A stretch of 64,000 nt of DNA, taken from Flavobacteriaceae bacterium Ga0077528. GTDB lineage: Bacteria > Bacteroidota > Bacteroidia > Flavobacteriales > Flavobacteriaceae. Every line of letters starts with the position of its first letter. Within the stretch, counting starts at the first letter, position 1. This document shows, piece by piece, positions 54,929-63,964 of the stretch. The notes under the pieces were generated by a model. The model saw only the letters and a program-made list of their open reading frames with translations. It was not told where the DNA came from and made no database searches. The position numbers were made by a program, and so were the translations under genes. The DNA lies in the NCBI GenBank assembly GCA_001464475.1, contig LNDX01000009.1, positions 62,001 through 126,000 on the forward strand, given 5' to 3'.

Positions 54929-55477
54929 ATGATTTCACCTTTAAAAGCTAGAAACTTACACCGCGATTTAGGATATTTTTACATTGGATTGATTATTTCC
55001 TTTGCCTTTTCAGGAATATTGATGAACCACAGAGAACATTGGCATCCTGAAAAATATACAGTTCAAACAAAAACTATTTCTGTAAACATTCCAAAAGATA
55101 CAGAAATCACAGAAAAGTATGCCGAAGAACTTGGCAAACAACTTGGTATCGATGATAAAATTAGACGTCACAAAGTGAAAGAATACGAATTGAAAATATC
55201 CTTCGAGAAAAATGATGTTGAAATTGATTTAAAAACTGGCAAAGGTGAAATTGTAACCTTCTTAAAAACGCCCATCATTAGCCAAACCATGAAATTACAT
55301 AAAAACACTTCTAATTGGTGGATTTATTACAGTGATATTTTTGGATTATCATTAATAACTATTGCGCTAACTGGTGCCATCATGATTCCTGCCGGAAAAT
55401 TTACGTTCAAAAAACGTGGATGGAAACTAGCCCTAGCCGGATTAATAGTACCATTACTGATATTGATTTTTGTTTAA
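54929..55477 (+). CDS. PepSY-associated transmembrane protein
   Basis: A 182-aa inner-membrane protein. The N-terminal segment LKARNLHRDLGYFYIGLIISFAFSGILMNHREHWHPEKY has the first helix and the conserved heme/metal-like histidines. A periplasmic PepSY-like domain (about 45-110) follows, then two C-terminal helices (about 130-150, 163-181). In Bacteroidota such proteins sit beside TonB siderophore receptors and probably reduce or release iron from the siderophore. It is operonic with the receptor and followed by a terminator. Confidence 0.88.
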   Translation: MISPLKARNLHRDLGYFYIGLIISFAFSGILMNHREHWHPEKYTVQTKTISVNIPKDTEITEKYAEELGKQLGIDDKIRRHKVKEYELKISFEKNDVEIDLKTGKGEIVTFLKTPIISQTMKLHKNTSNWWIYYSDIFGLSLITIALTGAIMIPAGKFTFKKRGWKLALAGLIVPLLILIFV

Positions 55478-55485
55478 GGTTGAAG

Positions 55486-55516
55486 AGCTCCGATTTAGAT
55501 TGGAGCTTTTTTTTTT
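55486..55516 (+). terminator. Terminator of the receptor-PepSY operon
   Basis: AGCTCC-loop-GGAGCT (10-nt loop) followed by a run of ten T. Confidence 0.8.
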
Positions 55517-55572
55517 GGTATATTTGGGAAGAATAATTATGATAAAAAATAAATTGTTAAACAATTTCTAAA

Positions 55573-56238
55573 TTGAAAAATTTAAAATTACTGATTGATA
55601 AAAATAAAATTTTTACATTAATAATAAGTGGATTTTTATTCGCATACATATTATTTCGATCATATCATCAAGACAATATTTTTCAGATATTTATTTATCC
55701 TATTATTGGCGGAATTGGTCTTTATACACTTTACAAAGGAATTTTTGATGATATTGAGAGTTACAAGAAAACGAAAAAATTAAAGAGTTATTCCATAACA
55801 ATTATTGGTATTATTTTAGTTATTCTGAATCTCGGAATAGTATCTTACTACGAAATAAAACTAAATTCTAAAACGTTATTTAAAGTAGAAAATCATGGTG
55901 TCTATGCTGATTTCAAAAAAAATGGAGAATACATAATTAAAAGTGGAAGTTGGGCAAGTAGAAAACACTTTTATGGAAAATATTCTTTAAAAGATAGTTT
56001 AATTACAATTGACAGAAAAAAGTTTGATGATGTTCTGATAACAGATAAATTCGTAATTAGAAACATCTCAAATGCTTTCGGTGAAAATGATAACGGAAAA
56101 ACAAAAAAATATCTAATTCAAATTGATGAAAATAGTAAAGAAATAAAAAATAGGTTGTCAGGTTTTGATAATTCTAAAAATGAAATTTATGACAGATACT
56201 TTTTCGAAGTTATTGAAGATAACAGAAATAAAAATTAA
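55573..56238 (+). CDS. Membrane protein of unknown function
   Basis: A 221-aa protein starting at TTG (no ATG nearby is compatible). Three hydrophobic segments lie at about 12-29 (IFTLIISGFLFAYILF), 37-55 (IFQIFIYPIIGGIGLYTLY) and 73-93 (SITIIGIILVILNLGIVSYY). The C-terminal soluble domain has SGSWASRKHFYGKYSLKDSLITIDRKKFDDVLIT, a beta-rich pattern seen in small lipocalin-like domains. Highly AT-rich. I do not recognise the family. Confidence 0.65.
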   Translation: MKNLKLLIDKNKIFTLIISGFLFAYILFRSYHQDNIFQIFIYPIIGGIGLYTLYKGIFDDIESYKKTKKLKSYSITIIGIILVILNLGIVSYYEIKLNSKTLFKVENHGVYADFKKNGEYIIKSGSWASRKHFYGKYSLKDSLITIDRKKFDDVLITDKFVIRNISNAFGENDNGKTKKYLIQIDENSKEIKNRLSGFDNSKNEIYDRYFFEVIEDNRNKN

Positions 56239-56252
56239 TTATTCAATATAAA

Positions 56253-56543
56253 ATGCTACCAAAATCAAAAACCATCTTTCTATTACTCTCAATAGTGTTC
56301 CTACTATTACTAATTCCATTCATTGCGATGCAATTTACCAACGAAGTCAATTGGTCGTTGATGGATTTTGTTATGGCTGGGATGTTACTTTTAGGTACAA
56401 GTTTGGTAATTGAATTTGTTTTACGAAAAGTAAAAAGCACCAAACATCGCCTACTTATTTCTGGAATTATTTTACTTTTGTTATTCTTACTTTGGGCAGA
56501 ACTTGCTGTTGGCATTTTTGGTAGTCCAATTGCTGGGAATTAA
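56253..56543 (+). CDS. Small three-helix membrane protein
   Basis: A 96-aa protein with three hydrophobic helices, about 8-27 (IFLLLSIVFLLLLIPFIAM), 36-56 (SLMDFVMAGMLLLGTSLVIEF) and 68-88 (LLISGIILLLLFLLWAELAVG), and a short C-terminal GIFGSPIAGN. I know this layout from conserved Bacteroidota proteins of unknown function. It lies 14 bp after the preceding membrane protein gene and 9 bp before the next gene. Confidence 0.78.
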   Translation: MLPKSKTIFLLLSIVFLLLLIPFIAMQFTNEVNWSLMDFVMAGMLLLGTSLVIEFVLRKVKSTKHRLLISGIILLLLFLLWAELAVGIFGSPIAGN

Positions 56544-56552
56544 TACTGATTT

Positions 56553-57323
56553 ATGAGAAAAAATCTTTTTACTTTTCTGAGCTTTTTAGTTTTTTACATT
56601 TCTTTTGGTCAAAATAAAAACATAAAAGTTACTTATTTCTACCCTAAAGATTCTTTGCAATTCAATCAGCAGTTTGACGAATTGGATTATAATTACGAAT
56701 TCAAAACTTATGGCAAAACAACCATGATTGTCCATTGCGAAAGTGCTTTTGGTGTTTTTGATTTTATATTTAAGAAACAAATTTTGAAACTTTCAAGAAT
56801 TCTAGATTATGAAAAAACAAGTGTTTCAGAAGTATTTGATTTTAAAACTAAAAACTGGAAATTAACGGAAGATTCCAATCCATATCCAACCACAAATACA
56901 GAAATTGTTGACACAACCAATTTTAGTGAGCATAACTTATATGCTCTAATTGTAGCTCACGATCATGGTGGAATTGTTCAAAAAGCTAAATTTCAAGATT
57001 TTGGAAATGTAGTCTATTGGCCTGAATTTGATTATCCAAATTGTTCCATTTCTGATGAAAATAAAGATGGAATTCCTGAATTTTATTTGTCCTATTTTGG
57101 AAATAGTGATGGTTTAGACGCCAAACCTTACAAACAAATTGTGTACACTTTCAACAATAAAAACATCGAAAAAAGTAAAGCAACCTCTTATTATCCTGCA
57201 GGAAATGAAGGAGATAAATACTACATTGAAAATGATGAAAATTGGAAAAAACTTCCCATTTCTATCCAAAAGAAAAGTCAAAAACTTATTAAAAACCACA
57301 AGCTTAGATTTGAAACTAATTAG
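56553..57323 (+). CDS. Exported protein resembling the M949_RS01915 surface-polysaccharide family
   Basis: A 256-aa protein with a signal peptide to FGQ (residue 20). The features that suggest the family are ISDENKDGIPEFYLSYFGNSDGLDAKPYKQIVYTF, an EF-hand-like D-x-N-x-D-G loop (about 168-175), and YPAGNEGDKYYIE. The Riemerella homologue is linked to surface polysaccharide and virulence. I give this name from memory with moderate confidence. It is the third gene in a tight plus-strand run and ends in a terminator. Confidence 0.65.
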   Translation: MRKNLFTFLSFLVFYISFGQNKNIKVTYFYPKDSLQFNQQFDELDYNYEFKTYGKTTMIVHCESAFGVFDFIFKKQILKLSRILDYEKTSVSEVFDFKTKNWKLTEDSNPYPTTNTEIVDTTNFSEHNLYALIVAHDHGGIVQKAKFQDFGNVVYWPEFDYPNCSISDENKDGIPEFYLSYFGNSDGLDAKPYKQIVYTFNNKNIEKSKATSYYPAGNEGDKYYIENDENWKKLPISIQKKSQKLIKNHKLRFETN

Positions 57324-57331
57324 AAATAAAA

Positions 57332-57357
57332 AACCTCGTCTATTTCTAAACGAGGTT
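57332..57357. terminator. Bidirectional terminator, copy 1 of a duplicated hairpin
   Basis: AACCTCGT / ACGAGGTT with a 10-nt loop (CTATTTCTAA). The same stem and the same loop recur at 60776-60801. On the minus strand it is followed by TTTTTT and ends the TPR-like gene. Confidence 0.85.
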
Positions 57358-57362
57358 AAATT

Positions 57363-59711
57363 TTATCTTCTAGCTTTGAAATAGTCTTCAAAAGCTTCAC
57401 AATCAGAAGTTAACTCTTTATAATGTTTGGAATAATTTACTTTTAAATCCTGATAGTATTTATTTTTTCCAAACAAATAATTCTGATAATCCGCATAACT
57501 ATCACTGTAATTTTCGTCTGCTAAATAATCTAATTTATTTTTTTCACAGCGACCAATCATTCGTAAGCACAATGCTTTAAATTTTTCTGTTTTTGCATTT
57601 TTAAATGCTAGTAAATAGTAGGTTTTTGCTGAATTACATTCAAAGAATTCTTTATCATCAATCATTACTGAACGATTTCCATCGCTTGTCCAATAATAAC
57701 GACGCATCATCCACGAATTGCCATATTGTGTCATATTGTAATAACAATTTGCAACCAAGAAATAGTAATAATCTTTGTCTTTTTCTTTTGGATTTTCAGC
57801 TTTATTTATGTATTTAATTAATTGCTTTGTAACAGTGTATTTATTCAATCGAATGGTATCTTTTATAGGGATAAATTCTGGTGTATATTTAAGTTCATAG
57901 AATGGGTTTTTGTCAAAAATATTGCTTCCATAAGCCCAACCATTTCCATTTCTTTCCCAATCAGAATATTTGTCATTCCAAAGTTTATTATCCACTTTTT
58001 TAAAACTATTTAAAGCTTTTGTCAATTTGTTCAATCGGATATATTTAGTTCCAACCAAATCATACAAACGAGGAATTTCTTTTTCTAAATTGGCATATTT
58101 AAACTTTGAAAATTCATCTGTTTTATCTCTATTATTATATACATTTTGTATTAAAACTTCTACTTGTTCTGGTGTATAAACCGCATTTATATAATCAAAA
58201 TAATCATTGAAAAAATCGGAATAAGTATCGCCTTTGTTATCTTTTGATTTCCAAAATGTGATGTTATAGTAATCATGATTTTCATTATAATTAGTATAAT
58301 TATTATTCATGACAGAATATAACAAAGCTGCATCAGTAGTATTTCCTTTAAACTCCAACTCTCTACCTAGAGCAAAAATGAATTTTCTGAAATGCTTATT
58401 TTTTAAAATTATAGGTTTAACTTCATTTAGAAGAATTGCTTTACCATAATCTTGATTTGCGGTTAAAACCAATGCTTTAATAACATCAATTTGATTTGCT
58501 GCAAATTCTGAATTTTTACTGGTTTTTAATTCTTCCAATAATGACAAACTTGATGCATAATCTTTTGTAATATAAAACAAATACGCTTTACAAGTTTTCC
58601 AAAAAGTTGGATTTTCAACAGAATTTAAATTAACTGAATTTATAAAATCTAGTAATTGAGAAGCATATTCTCTGTCGGTTTCCACTCTTTTTAAAACATC
58701 TGTAATTGAGTTTTCTTCGTTATTCCAAAAACTGTTTGTTGCAACCGATGGTTCAAATAAAGAGTAATATGGAGTGAAAACCCAATCTTCGATTTTATTA
58801 ACTTCACGCAATAATAAAAAACTCAAGCCATCAAAATTGGGTTGGTATTCATAAACTTTTTTGATGTATTCTAACGATTTATCATGTTTTTTGATAGCTG
58901 CTAAAAGATATACATTGGCTTTTTCTTTGTTAGTCTTAGCATATTTCAAAACATCTTCAATTGCAACTTCGCTATTAAACTGTTGGGATACCATAAATCG
59001 TTTATCGGCTGCATTTACAAATACTTGTGCTGCATAAAAATTTGCTAATGCTTTATCTTGCTCAGCTAAAGTTCTAAAATACAAACTCCAATAAAACAAT
59101 ATATCTTTGTCTGATTTTGTTTGATAAACTCTATCAAAAAGCATTTTTATTTTTTCTAAATCACGATTGTAGAATGCCATTCGTATGGCTAAAAAAGTAT
59201 ATCTAAATTGTAATGCTTTGTTGGTAGTTGATTGAGATAATTTTATAGCTTGGTTCAATAATTTTGTTCTTTGAGGTAAAACCATGGCATCATTTCTTTC
59301 CCATGGATCGTCAACCCAGGAATTGAAAAATTCACAATTTTTGGCAAACTTCAAATAATTGATGGCTTCATAATCTTTAATTTTATAAAGATAACGAAGC
59401 ATTTCATTATTGGTTTGTTGATTGATATCACCTAGACTGTAACTTTGCAAAACTTCTTCAACGGATTTATAGGAAACCTTGTTTTTACAATAACTTACCC
59501 ATAAAACTTCGTTGGGCATTTTATCAAATTCATCATAGATTTCTTTAGGTTCAAATGTATTAGCAGAATAATAAAATGTTGAATAAGACTTATAACCTGT
59601 AATTTCAGGGAAAAAGAATGAGAAGCGAAGTTCTTCACCATAAGGATAAAAACCGCAAGCAAAAAGTGATTTACTTACTAAAATCAGAATAAAAACTAGA
59701 AAGTTCTTCAT
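57363..59711 (-). CDS. Large exported protein of unknown function, TPR-like
   Basis: A 782-aa protein with a signal sequence (KNFLVFILILVSKSLFACGFYPYGEELRFSFF). Cys19 could be lipidated, although Phe at -2 is unusual. Most of the protein is helical with alternating short repeats of the TPR/SEL1 kind: LQFRYTFLAIRMAFYNRDLEKIKMLFDRVYQ, LYFRTLAEQDKALANFYAAQVFVNA, ALNSFKKVDNKLW. It ends with a repeat-rich segment (KFKALCLRMIGRCEKNKLDYLAD). The gene starts inside the preceding gene (41-bp overlap), so the two are translated together. No known family name. Confidence 0.7.
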   Translation of the reverse strand: MKNFLVFILILVSKSLFACGFYPYGEELRFSFFFPEITGYKSYSTFYYSANTFEPKEIYDEFDKMPNEVLWVSYCKNKVSYKSVEEVLQSYSLGDINQQTNNEMLRYLYKIKDYEAINYLKFAKNCEFFNSWVDDPWERNDAMVLPQRTKLLNQAIKLSQSTTNKALQFRYTFLAIRMAFYNRDLEKIKMLFDRVYQTKSDKDILFYWSLYFRTLAEQDKALANFYAAQVFVNAADKRFMVSQQFNSEVAIEDVLKYAKTNKEKANVYLLAAIKKHDKSLEYIKKVYEYQPNFDGLSFLLLREVNKIEDWVFTPYYSLFEPSVATNSFWNNEENSITDVLKRVETDREYASQLLDFINSVNLNSVENPTFWKTCKAYLFYITKDYASSLSLLEELKTSKNSEFAANQIDVIKALVLTANQDYGKAILLNEVKPIILKNKHFRKFIFALGRELEFKGNTTDAALLYSVMNNNYTNYNENHDYYNITFWKSKDNKGDTYSDFFNDYFDYINAVYTPEQVEVLIQNVYNNRDKTDEFSKFKYANLEKEIPRLYDLVGTKYIRLNKLTKALNSFKKVDNKLWNDKYSDWERNGNGWAYGSNIFDKNPFYELKYTPEFIPIKDTIRLNKYTVTKQLIKYINKAENPKEKDKDYYYFLVANCYYNMTQYGNSWMMRRYYWTSDGNRSVMIDDKEFFECNSAKTYYLLAFKNAKTEKFKALCLRMIGRCEKNKLDYLADENYSDSYADYQNYLFGKNKYYQDLKVNYSKHYKELTSDCEAFEDYFKARR

Positions 59712-60702
59712 GGCTATAATTGCTTAATTGTTGCTCGTCTAAATGATATAGTGAAATGGTAGTTTTTTTATCTAATTTCACATACTTCCTCAAAAGCTGA
59801 ATAGTTTGTTTGATTTTATTTGCGTCAGTTTCTTCAAACTTTACTTTATCTCCTATTCGCAAATAGGTTTCATTAACCACAGTATCTTTAATTACTGAAT
59901 ACCAAAACGGTTTTACTTCTTTTAAAATAGCTTTTACCTTTTTATTATCTGTATAAATCACATTAGAAAACTGTTCATTTTGATATACTTGCATCCAGGA
60001 ATAAATAGGTAATGCAATATCAATATGCTTTGGATAATTATTTTCAACATCCAAATAACTTTCTAGTTCTTCTAAATCTAAAATGGAGTTTTTGGAATGG
60101 TTTTGTAATGGATTCAGCAAATTATAACACATTAAGGTTACTTTATCAACTGGTGGAATTCCCATTTTATCAGGATATTTATAAGGATACAATCGAAGTG
60201 TGCAACTGATTTCTTTTTTAGAAACTTCTTTTAATTTCTTTAGAAAATAGAAATAATTATCTTTAGATTTCATTGTCCAATCACAATCCATTTGATATTC
60301 ACTTGGAGCTAAATGATTTCTAAATTTTTCTTTAGCATATTTTTCAATTAAGAAATTTACATTGTCTGCCAATGTGTCTAAACTTCCTTTCGTTGATTTT
60401 AGAAAAACCGAATTTTTAAGATAAACCGTTGGTACAATATTTAAACTATCTTGGCGATAGGAATATAATTGTGTTTTTGAAATAGGAAAATTTCCCATAG
60501 CATCACTATGGTCAACTTCAAAAAACTTTATGTACAACTTTTTAATTCCAAGATTTGTTACAATTGAATCTTCAGCTTGACTAATATTCCAATTATTACT
60601 TTTCCAATAATAAAAAGCACGTTCAACCTTTTCAACTTTATTGTCATTTTTACAAGAAAAAAGAAAAGCTGAAAACAAAACCAAGATTAGAATTTTCTTC
60701 AT
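59671..60702 (-). CDS. Lipoprotein with TIM-barrel-like (DUF3142/GH18-type) domain, unknown function
   Basis: A 343-aa lipoprotein (lipobox LFSC, Cys17). The mature domain begins RAFYYWKSNNWNISQAED. It contains the strand NIVPTVYLKNSVFL, the signature segment YQMDCDWTMKSKDNYFYFLKKLKE (a D-x-D-W acidic loop), SCTLRLYPYKYPDKMG and VTLMCYNLLNP. These resemble DUF3142/GH18-like barrels, where the acidic loop is at the active site. Substrate unknown. It overlaps the downstream TPR-like gene by 41 bp in another frame, forming a tightly coupled pair. Confidence 0.7.
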   Translation of the reverse strand: MKKILILVLFSAFLFSCKNDNKVEKVERAFYYWKSNNWNISQAEDSIVTNLGIKKLYIKFFEVDHSDAMGNFPISKTQLYSYRQDSLNIVPTVYLKNSVFLKSTKGSLDTLADNVNFLIEKYAKEKFRNHLAPSEYQMDCDWTMKSKDNYFYFLKKLKEVSKKEISCTLRLYPYKYPDKMGIPPVDKVTLMCYNLLNPLQNHSKNSILDLEELESYLDVENNYPKHIDIALPIYSWMQVYQNEQFSNVIYTDNKKVKAILKEVKPFWYSVIKDTVVNETYLRIGDKVKFEETDANKIKQTIQLLRKYVKLDKKTTISLYHLDEQQLSNYSHEELSSFYSDFSK

Positions 60703-60775
60703 GGAAATTGAGATTTTTGATATAACGTAAAACTATATTAAATATATATATTTCTAACCAATTATTTATAAAAAA

Positions 60776-60801
60776 AACCTCGTCTATTTCTAAACGAGGT
60801 T
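60776..60801 (-). terminator. Terminator of pepD, copy 2 of the duplicated hairpin
   Basis: The same stem and loop as at 57332-57357, followed on the minus strand by TTTTTTT. It lies 30 bp after the pepD stop and 75 bp upstream of the lipoprotein gene. Confidence 0.85.
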
Positions 60802-60831
60802 GAACTGCAAACTGTGACTGAACACTGTTTA

Positions 60832-62292
60832 CTATTTTAAAGGAATATTCGCTAAAATCTCTAAGAAAAATTTCCAGAATTTTTGAGAAGACGAAATACT
60901 GGCTCTTTCATCTGGAGAATGCGCACCGTGAATTGTTGGTCCGAAAGAAATCATGTCCATTCCTGGATAATTGGTTCCTAAAATTCCACATTCTAATCCT
61001 GCGTGGCATGCAACAACTTTTGGTTTATCGCCGTTTTGTTTTTCATAAATAGAAGTTAAAACGTCTAATATTTCCGATTTCGGATTTGGTGTCCAACCTG
61101 GATAGCTTCCGCCAAATTCAACTTCGCAACCAAACAATTCGTAAGCCGAACGCAGAGCATTTGCTAAATCAAATTTAGAACTTTCAACAGACGAACGTGT
61201 TAAATTTTGAATAGAAATTTCACCATCTTTCACAATCACTCTCGCAATATTATTTGAAGTTTCTACCAAATCTTCCATGTCAGCACTCATGCGGTAAACA
61301 CCATTATGAGCTGCATAAATCGAACGAAGTAAACCTTCTTGAACTCCTAAATCCATCACTTTTGAAGGTAAATCTGACTTTACAATTTCGATAGTCAAAT
61401 TAGGTTCCATTGTTTTGAATTCGGCTTTAATATCACCAATAACTTCCTGCATATCAAACACAAAAGCTTCGTCATACATAGCCGCTACAATCACTTTAGC
61501 AACACTTTCTCTAGGAATAGCATTACGCAAACTACCTCCAGAAATTTCAGCAATTTGAAGTCCGAAATTCTCAAAACCATCAAATAATAGACGGTTCATG
61601 ATTTTGTTAGCATTCCCCAAACCTTTGTGAATATCCATTCCTGAATGTCCGCCATTCAAACCTTTTACAGTAATAGTGTAACCCACAGAACCTTCTGGAG
61701 TTTCTTCTTCATTATATTTTCTAGTTGCTGTAACATCAACGCCACCAGCGCAACCGATATCAATTTCGTCGTCTTCTTCTGTATCAAGATTTAAAAGAAT
61801 TTCTCCTTTTAAAATACCGCCTTTTAGATTTAAAGCTCCAGTCATTCCTGTTTCTTCATCTATTGTAAAAAGTGCATCTATTGCTGGATGCGGAATGTCT
61901 TTACTTTCTAAAACTGCCATAATTGCGGCAACTCCAAGTCCGTTATCGGCACCAAGTGTTGTTCCTTTTGCTTTTACCCAGTCACCATCAACGAACATGT
62001 CAATTCCTTGTGTTAAGAAATCGAAATTAGTGTCGTTATTTTTTTGGTGCACCATATCCAAATGTCCTTGCAAGACTATGGTTTTGCGATTTTCCATTCC
62101 TGGAGTTGCTGGTTTACGGATGATTACATTACGGATTTCATCTTCAAAAGTTTCTAATCCTAAACTGGTTCCGAAGTTTTTCATAAACTCAATAACACGC
62201 TCTTCTTTTTTTGACGGACGTGGTACAGCGTTTAAATCGGCAAACTTGTTCCAAAGTGCTTTTGGTTCAAGGTTTCTAATTTCTTGACTCAT
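60832..62292 (-). CDS. pepD: Aminoacyl-histidine dipeptidase (Xaa-His dipeptidase)
   Basis: A 486-aa M20 (PepD) metallopeptidase that cleaves dipeptides such as carnosine. Metal and catalytic motifs are VLQGHLDMVHQKN (His/Asp), GTTLGADNGLGVA (bridging Asp), LFTIDEETGMTGAL (Glu-Glu), LNLDTEEDDE and, late, FGPTIHGAHSPDERASI. The lid domain has GLNGGHSGMDIHKGLGNA. Length is typical of E. coli PepD (485 aa). No signal peptide: a cytosolic enzyme in peptide turnover. Confidence 0.96.
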   Translation of the reverse strand: MSQEIRNLEPKALWNKFADLNAVPRPSKKEERVIEFMKNFGTSLGLETFEDEIRNVIIRKPATPGMENRKTIVLQGHLDMVHQKNNDTNFDFLTQGIDMFVDGDWVKAKGTTLGADNGLGVAAIMAVLESKDIPHPAIDALFTIDEETGMTGALNLKGGILKGEILLNLDTEEDDEIDIGCAGGVDVTATRKYNEEETPEGSVGYTITVKGLNGGHSGMDIHKGLGNANKIMNRLLFDGFENFGLQIAEISGGSLRNAIPRESVAKVIVAAMYDEAFVFDMQEVIGDIKAEFKTMEPNLTIEIVKSDLPSKVMDLGVQEGLLRSIYAAHNGVYRMSADMEDLVETSNNIARVIVKDGEISIQNLTRSSVESSKFDLANALRSAYELFGCEVEFGGSYPGWTPNPKSEILDVLTSIYEKQNGDKPKVVACHAGLECGILGTNYPGMDMISFGPTIHGAHSPDERASISSSQKFWKFFLEILANIPLK

Positions 62293-62322
62293 TATATTTT
62301 AGTTTGTTAAGTTTCAAAGTAG

Positions 62323-62330
62323 CAAAGTTA
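62323..62330 (-). promoter_or_regulatory. pepD promoter, -7 element
   Basis: TAACTTTG on the minus strand, about 30 bp upstream of the pepD ATG, inside a short CAAAGTT-repeat stretch. Confidence 0.4.
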
Positions 62331-62389
62331 CAAAGTTTAATTTCTTTGCGAATTGATTTGTGATTATATTTACATTTCTAATTTTACTA

Positions 62390-63451
62390 ATGAAAAGAAA
62401 ATACATTCTCCTGATATTTTTACTTTTTCAGATACTTTTTCTGAAAGTGATTGCCTTTTTTCCTGAAACGGTTGAACGTATTTATAGCAATGGTTTGTAC
62501 GTTTTTATTTCTAGATTTTCAAGAACACTTTTGGGCAAAATTCCTTTTTCTGTTGGAGATGTAATTTATGGACTATTGATTATTTATTTACTGATTCAAC
62601 TTTGGAAAACGAGAAAATCGTGGCGAGGACAATGGAAAAATAATCTATTGAAAATTATTAATGTTTTGTCAGTGGCTTATTTTCTTTTTCATTTTCTTTG
62701 GGCTTTTAATTATTACCGAGTTCCGTTATTTGAAAAAATGAGTATTCAACGCGAATATTCTGATGATGATTTGTTTCGTTTTACTGAGAAATTAATTGCT
62801 AAAACCAATGAAATTCATTTTAAAATTACGAATGATAAAAATCTGAAAGTTCGCGTTCCGTATTCGCAAGATTCTATTTTTAAAATGACACAAAATGGAT
62901 ATGATAATTTAGGAAATCAATATACTTTTTTCAAATATGAAACTCCGAGTAGAAAGAAATCGTTATTCAGTTTGCCGTTGACTTATATGGGATTTGGAGG
63001 TTATTTGAATCCGTTTACAAATGAAGCTCAAGTGAATGATAAAATTCCGATGGTTGGTTTTCCGATGACGATAAATCACGAAATGGCACATCAAATGGGT
63101 TTTGCTAGTGAAAGTGAGTGTAACTTTATAGGATTTTTAGCAAGTGTAAAAAACGATGATTTGTATTTTCAATATTCGGCTTATCAATATGCGTTACGTT
63201 ATTGCCTGAACAATATTGGCATGAAAAACGAATCTAAATTTGACTATTATAAAAATAAAATCAATCCTGGAATTATTGAAAACTACAAAGAAAGTGAAGC
63301 GTTTTGGAAAAGTTATGACACGATAATAGACAAAGGTTTTCACGCTTTTTACGATCAATTTTTGAAAATGAATCAGCAAAAAGATGGCTTGGAAAGTTAT
63401 AGTAAATATGTGGATTTGTTGATTAATTATTATAAAAGTTCCGAGTTGTAA
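62390..63451 (+). CDS. DUF3810 membrane protein with HExxH motif
   Basis: A 353-aa protein. The start MKRKYILLIFLLF is chosen over an upstream GTG whose region looks like a promoter (TATATTTA at about 62365). Helices lie at about 5-24, 52-75 (FSVGDVIYGLLIIYLLIQLW) and 92-110. The soluble domain contains FPMTINHEMAHQMGFASESECNFIGFLAS: an HExxH zinc motif with a following Glu, as in zinc metallopeptidases. Whether it is catalytically active is not known for DUF3810. No neighbour shares its function. Confidence 0.85.
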   Translation: MKRKYILLIFLLFQILFLKVIAFFPETVERIYSNGLYVFISRFSRTLLGKIPFSVGDVIYGLLIIYLLIQLWKTRKSWRGQWKNNLLKIINVLSVAYFLFHFLWAFNYYRVPLFEKMSIQREYSDDDLFRFTEKLIAKTNEIHFKITNDKNLKVRVPYSQDSIFKMTQNGYDNLGNQYTFFKYETPSRKKSLFSLPLTYMGFGGYLNPFTNEAQVNDKIPMVGFPMTINHEMAHQMGFASESECNFIGFLASVKNDDLYFQYSAYQYALRYCLNNIGMKNESKFDYYKNKINPGIIENYKESEAFWKSYDTIIDKGFHAFYDQFLKMNQQKDGLESYSKYVDLLINYYKSSEL

Positions 63452-63541
63452 AGTTGCGGGTTTCGAGTTAAACTTAAAATAAGATAATTTATTAAGAGAA
63501 AAACTATATTTTGACAATAGAAACTTTAATTAAAAACTACC

Positions 63542-63964
63542 TTAATTTATATTTTTCAAATTAAAAATTTCAGGAAAAATTATCATCAAAAAGACAATTG
63601 ATAAAGTTAAAACACAACTAATAATAAAATAATTACTTCCTAAATTTATTTGGTTTTTATTCCCATATTTATTTATCAGAAATTCATGTTTTTTATTATG
63701 AACTAATAAAAAATAATTAGTCAGTAAAAAAAACATAAAAATACTTAAAGTTCTGAGGTTTTTATTTAATGATAAAACACTAAAAAAATTACTATTAATA
63801 TCAAAAAGAATAATCAAAAGAATACAAATTAAAAAAACATTTAAAAAGTTTGATACGACTAAAACAATAAGAGAAAGAAATAATGAAACTTTTGAATTTC
63901 CATTTTGGGAATGCAAAATTTTAAGAAATAAACTGACCCAAATTCTATAATAAATTTTTAACAT
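63542..63964 (-). CDS. Membrane protein of unknown function
   Basis: A 140-aa, very AT-rich protein with three predicted helices: about 26-52 (VSLFLSLIVLVVSNFLNVFLICILLII), 72-90 (LSIFMFFLLTNYFLLVHN) and 110-133 (YFIISCVLTLSIVFLMIIFPEIF). The soluble loops are short and basic. I do not recognise a family. Composition differs from the neighbouring genes, so it may be acquired or simply a fast-evolving membrane gene. The coding call rests on the long frame and helix pattern only. Confidence 0.5.
   Translation of the reverse strand: MLKIYYRIWVSLFLKILHSQNGNSKVSLFLSLIVLVVSNFLNVFLICILLIILFDINSNFFSVLSLNKNLRTLSIFMFFLLTNYFLLVHNKKHEFLINKYGNKNQINLGSNYFIISCVLTLSIVFLMIIFPEIFNLKNIN

Noticed and set aside
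52723..55477. Siderophore biosynthesis cluster
   Set aside because: Only receptor and PepSY uptake genes are present; no NRPS, NIS synthetase or exporter is nearby.
56243..56515. 90-aa minus-strand frame opposite the three-helix membrane protein
   Set aside because: Antisense shadow; the plus-strand frame has a clear membrane topology and fits the operon spacing.
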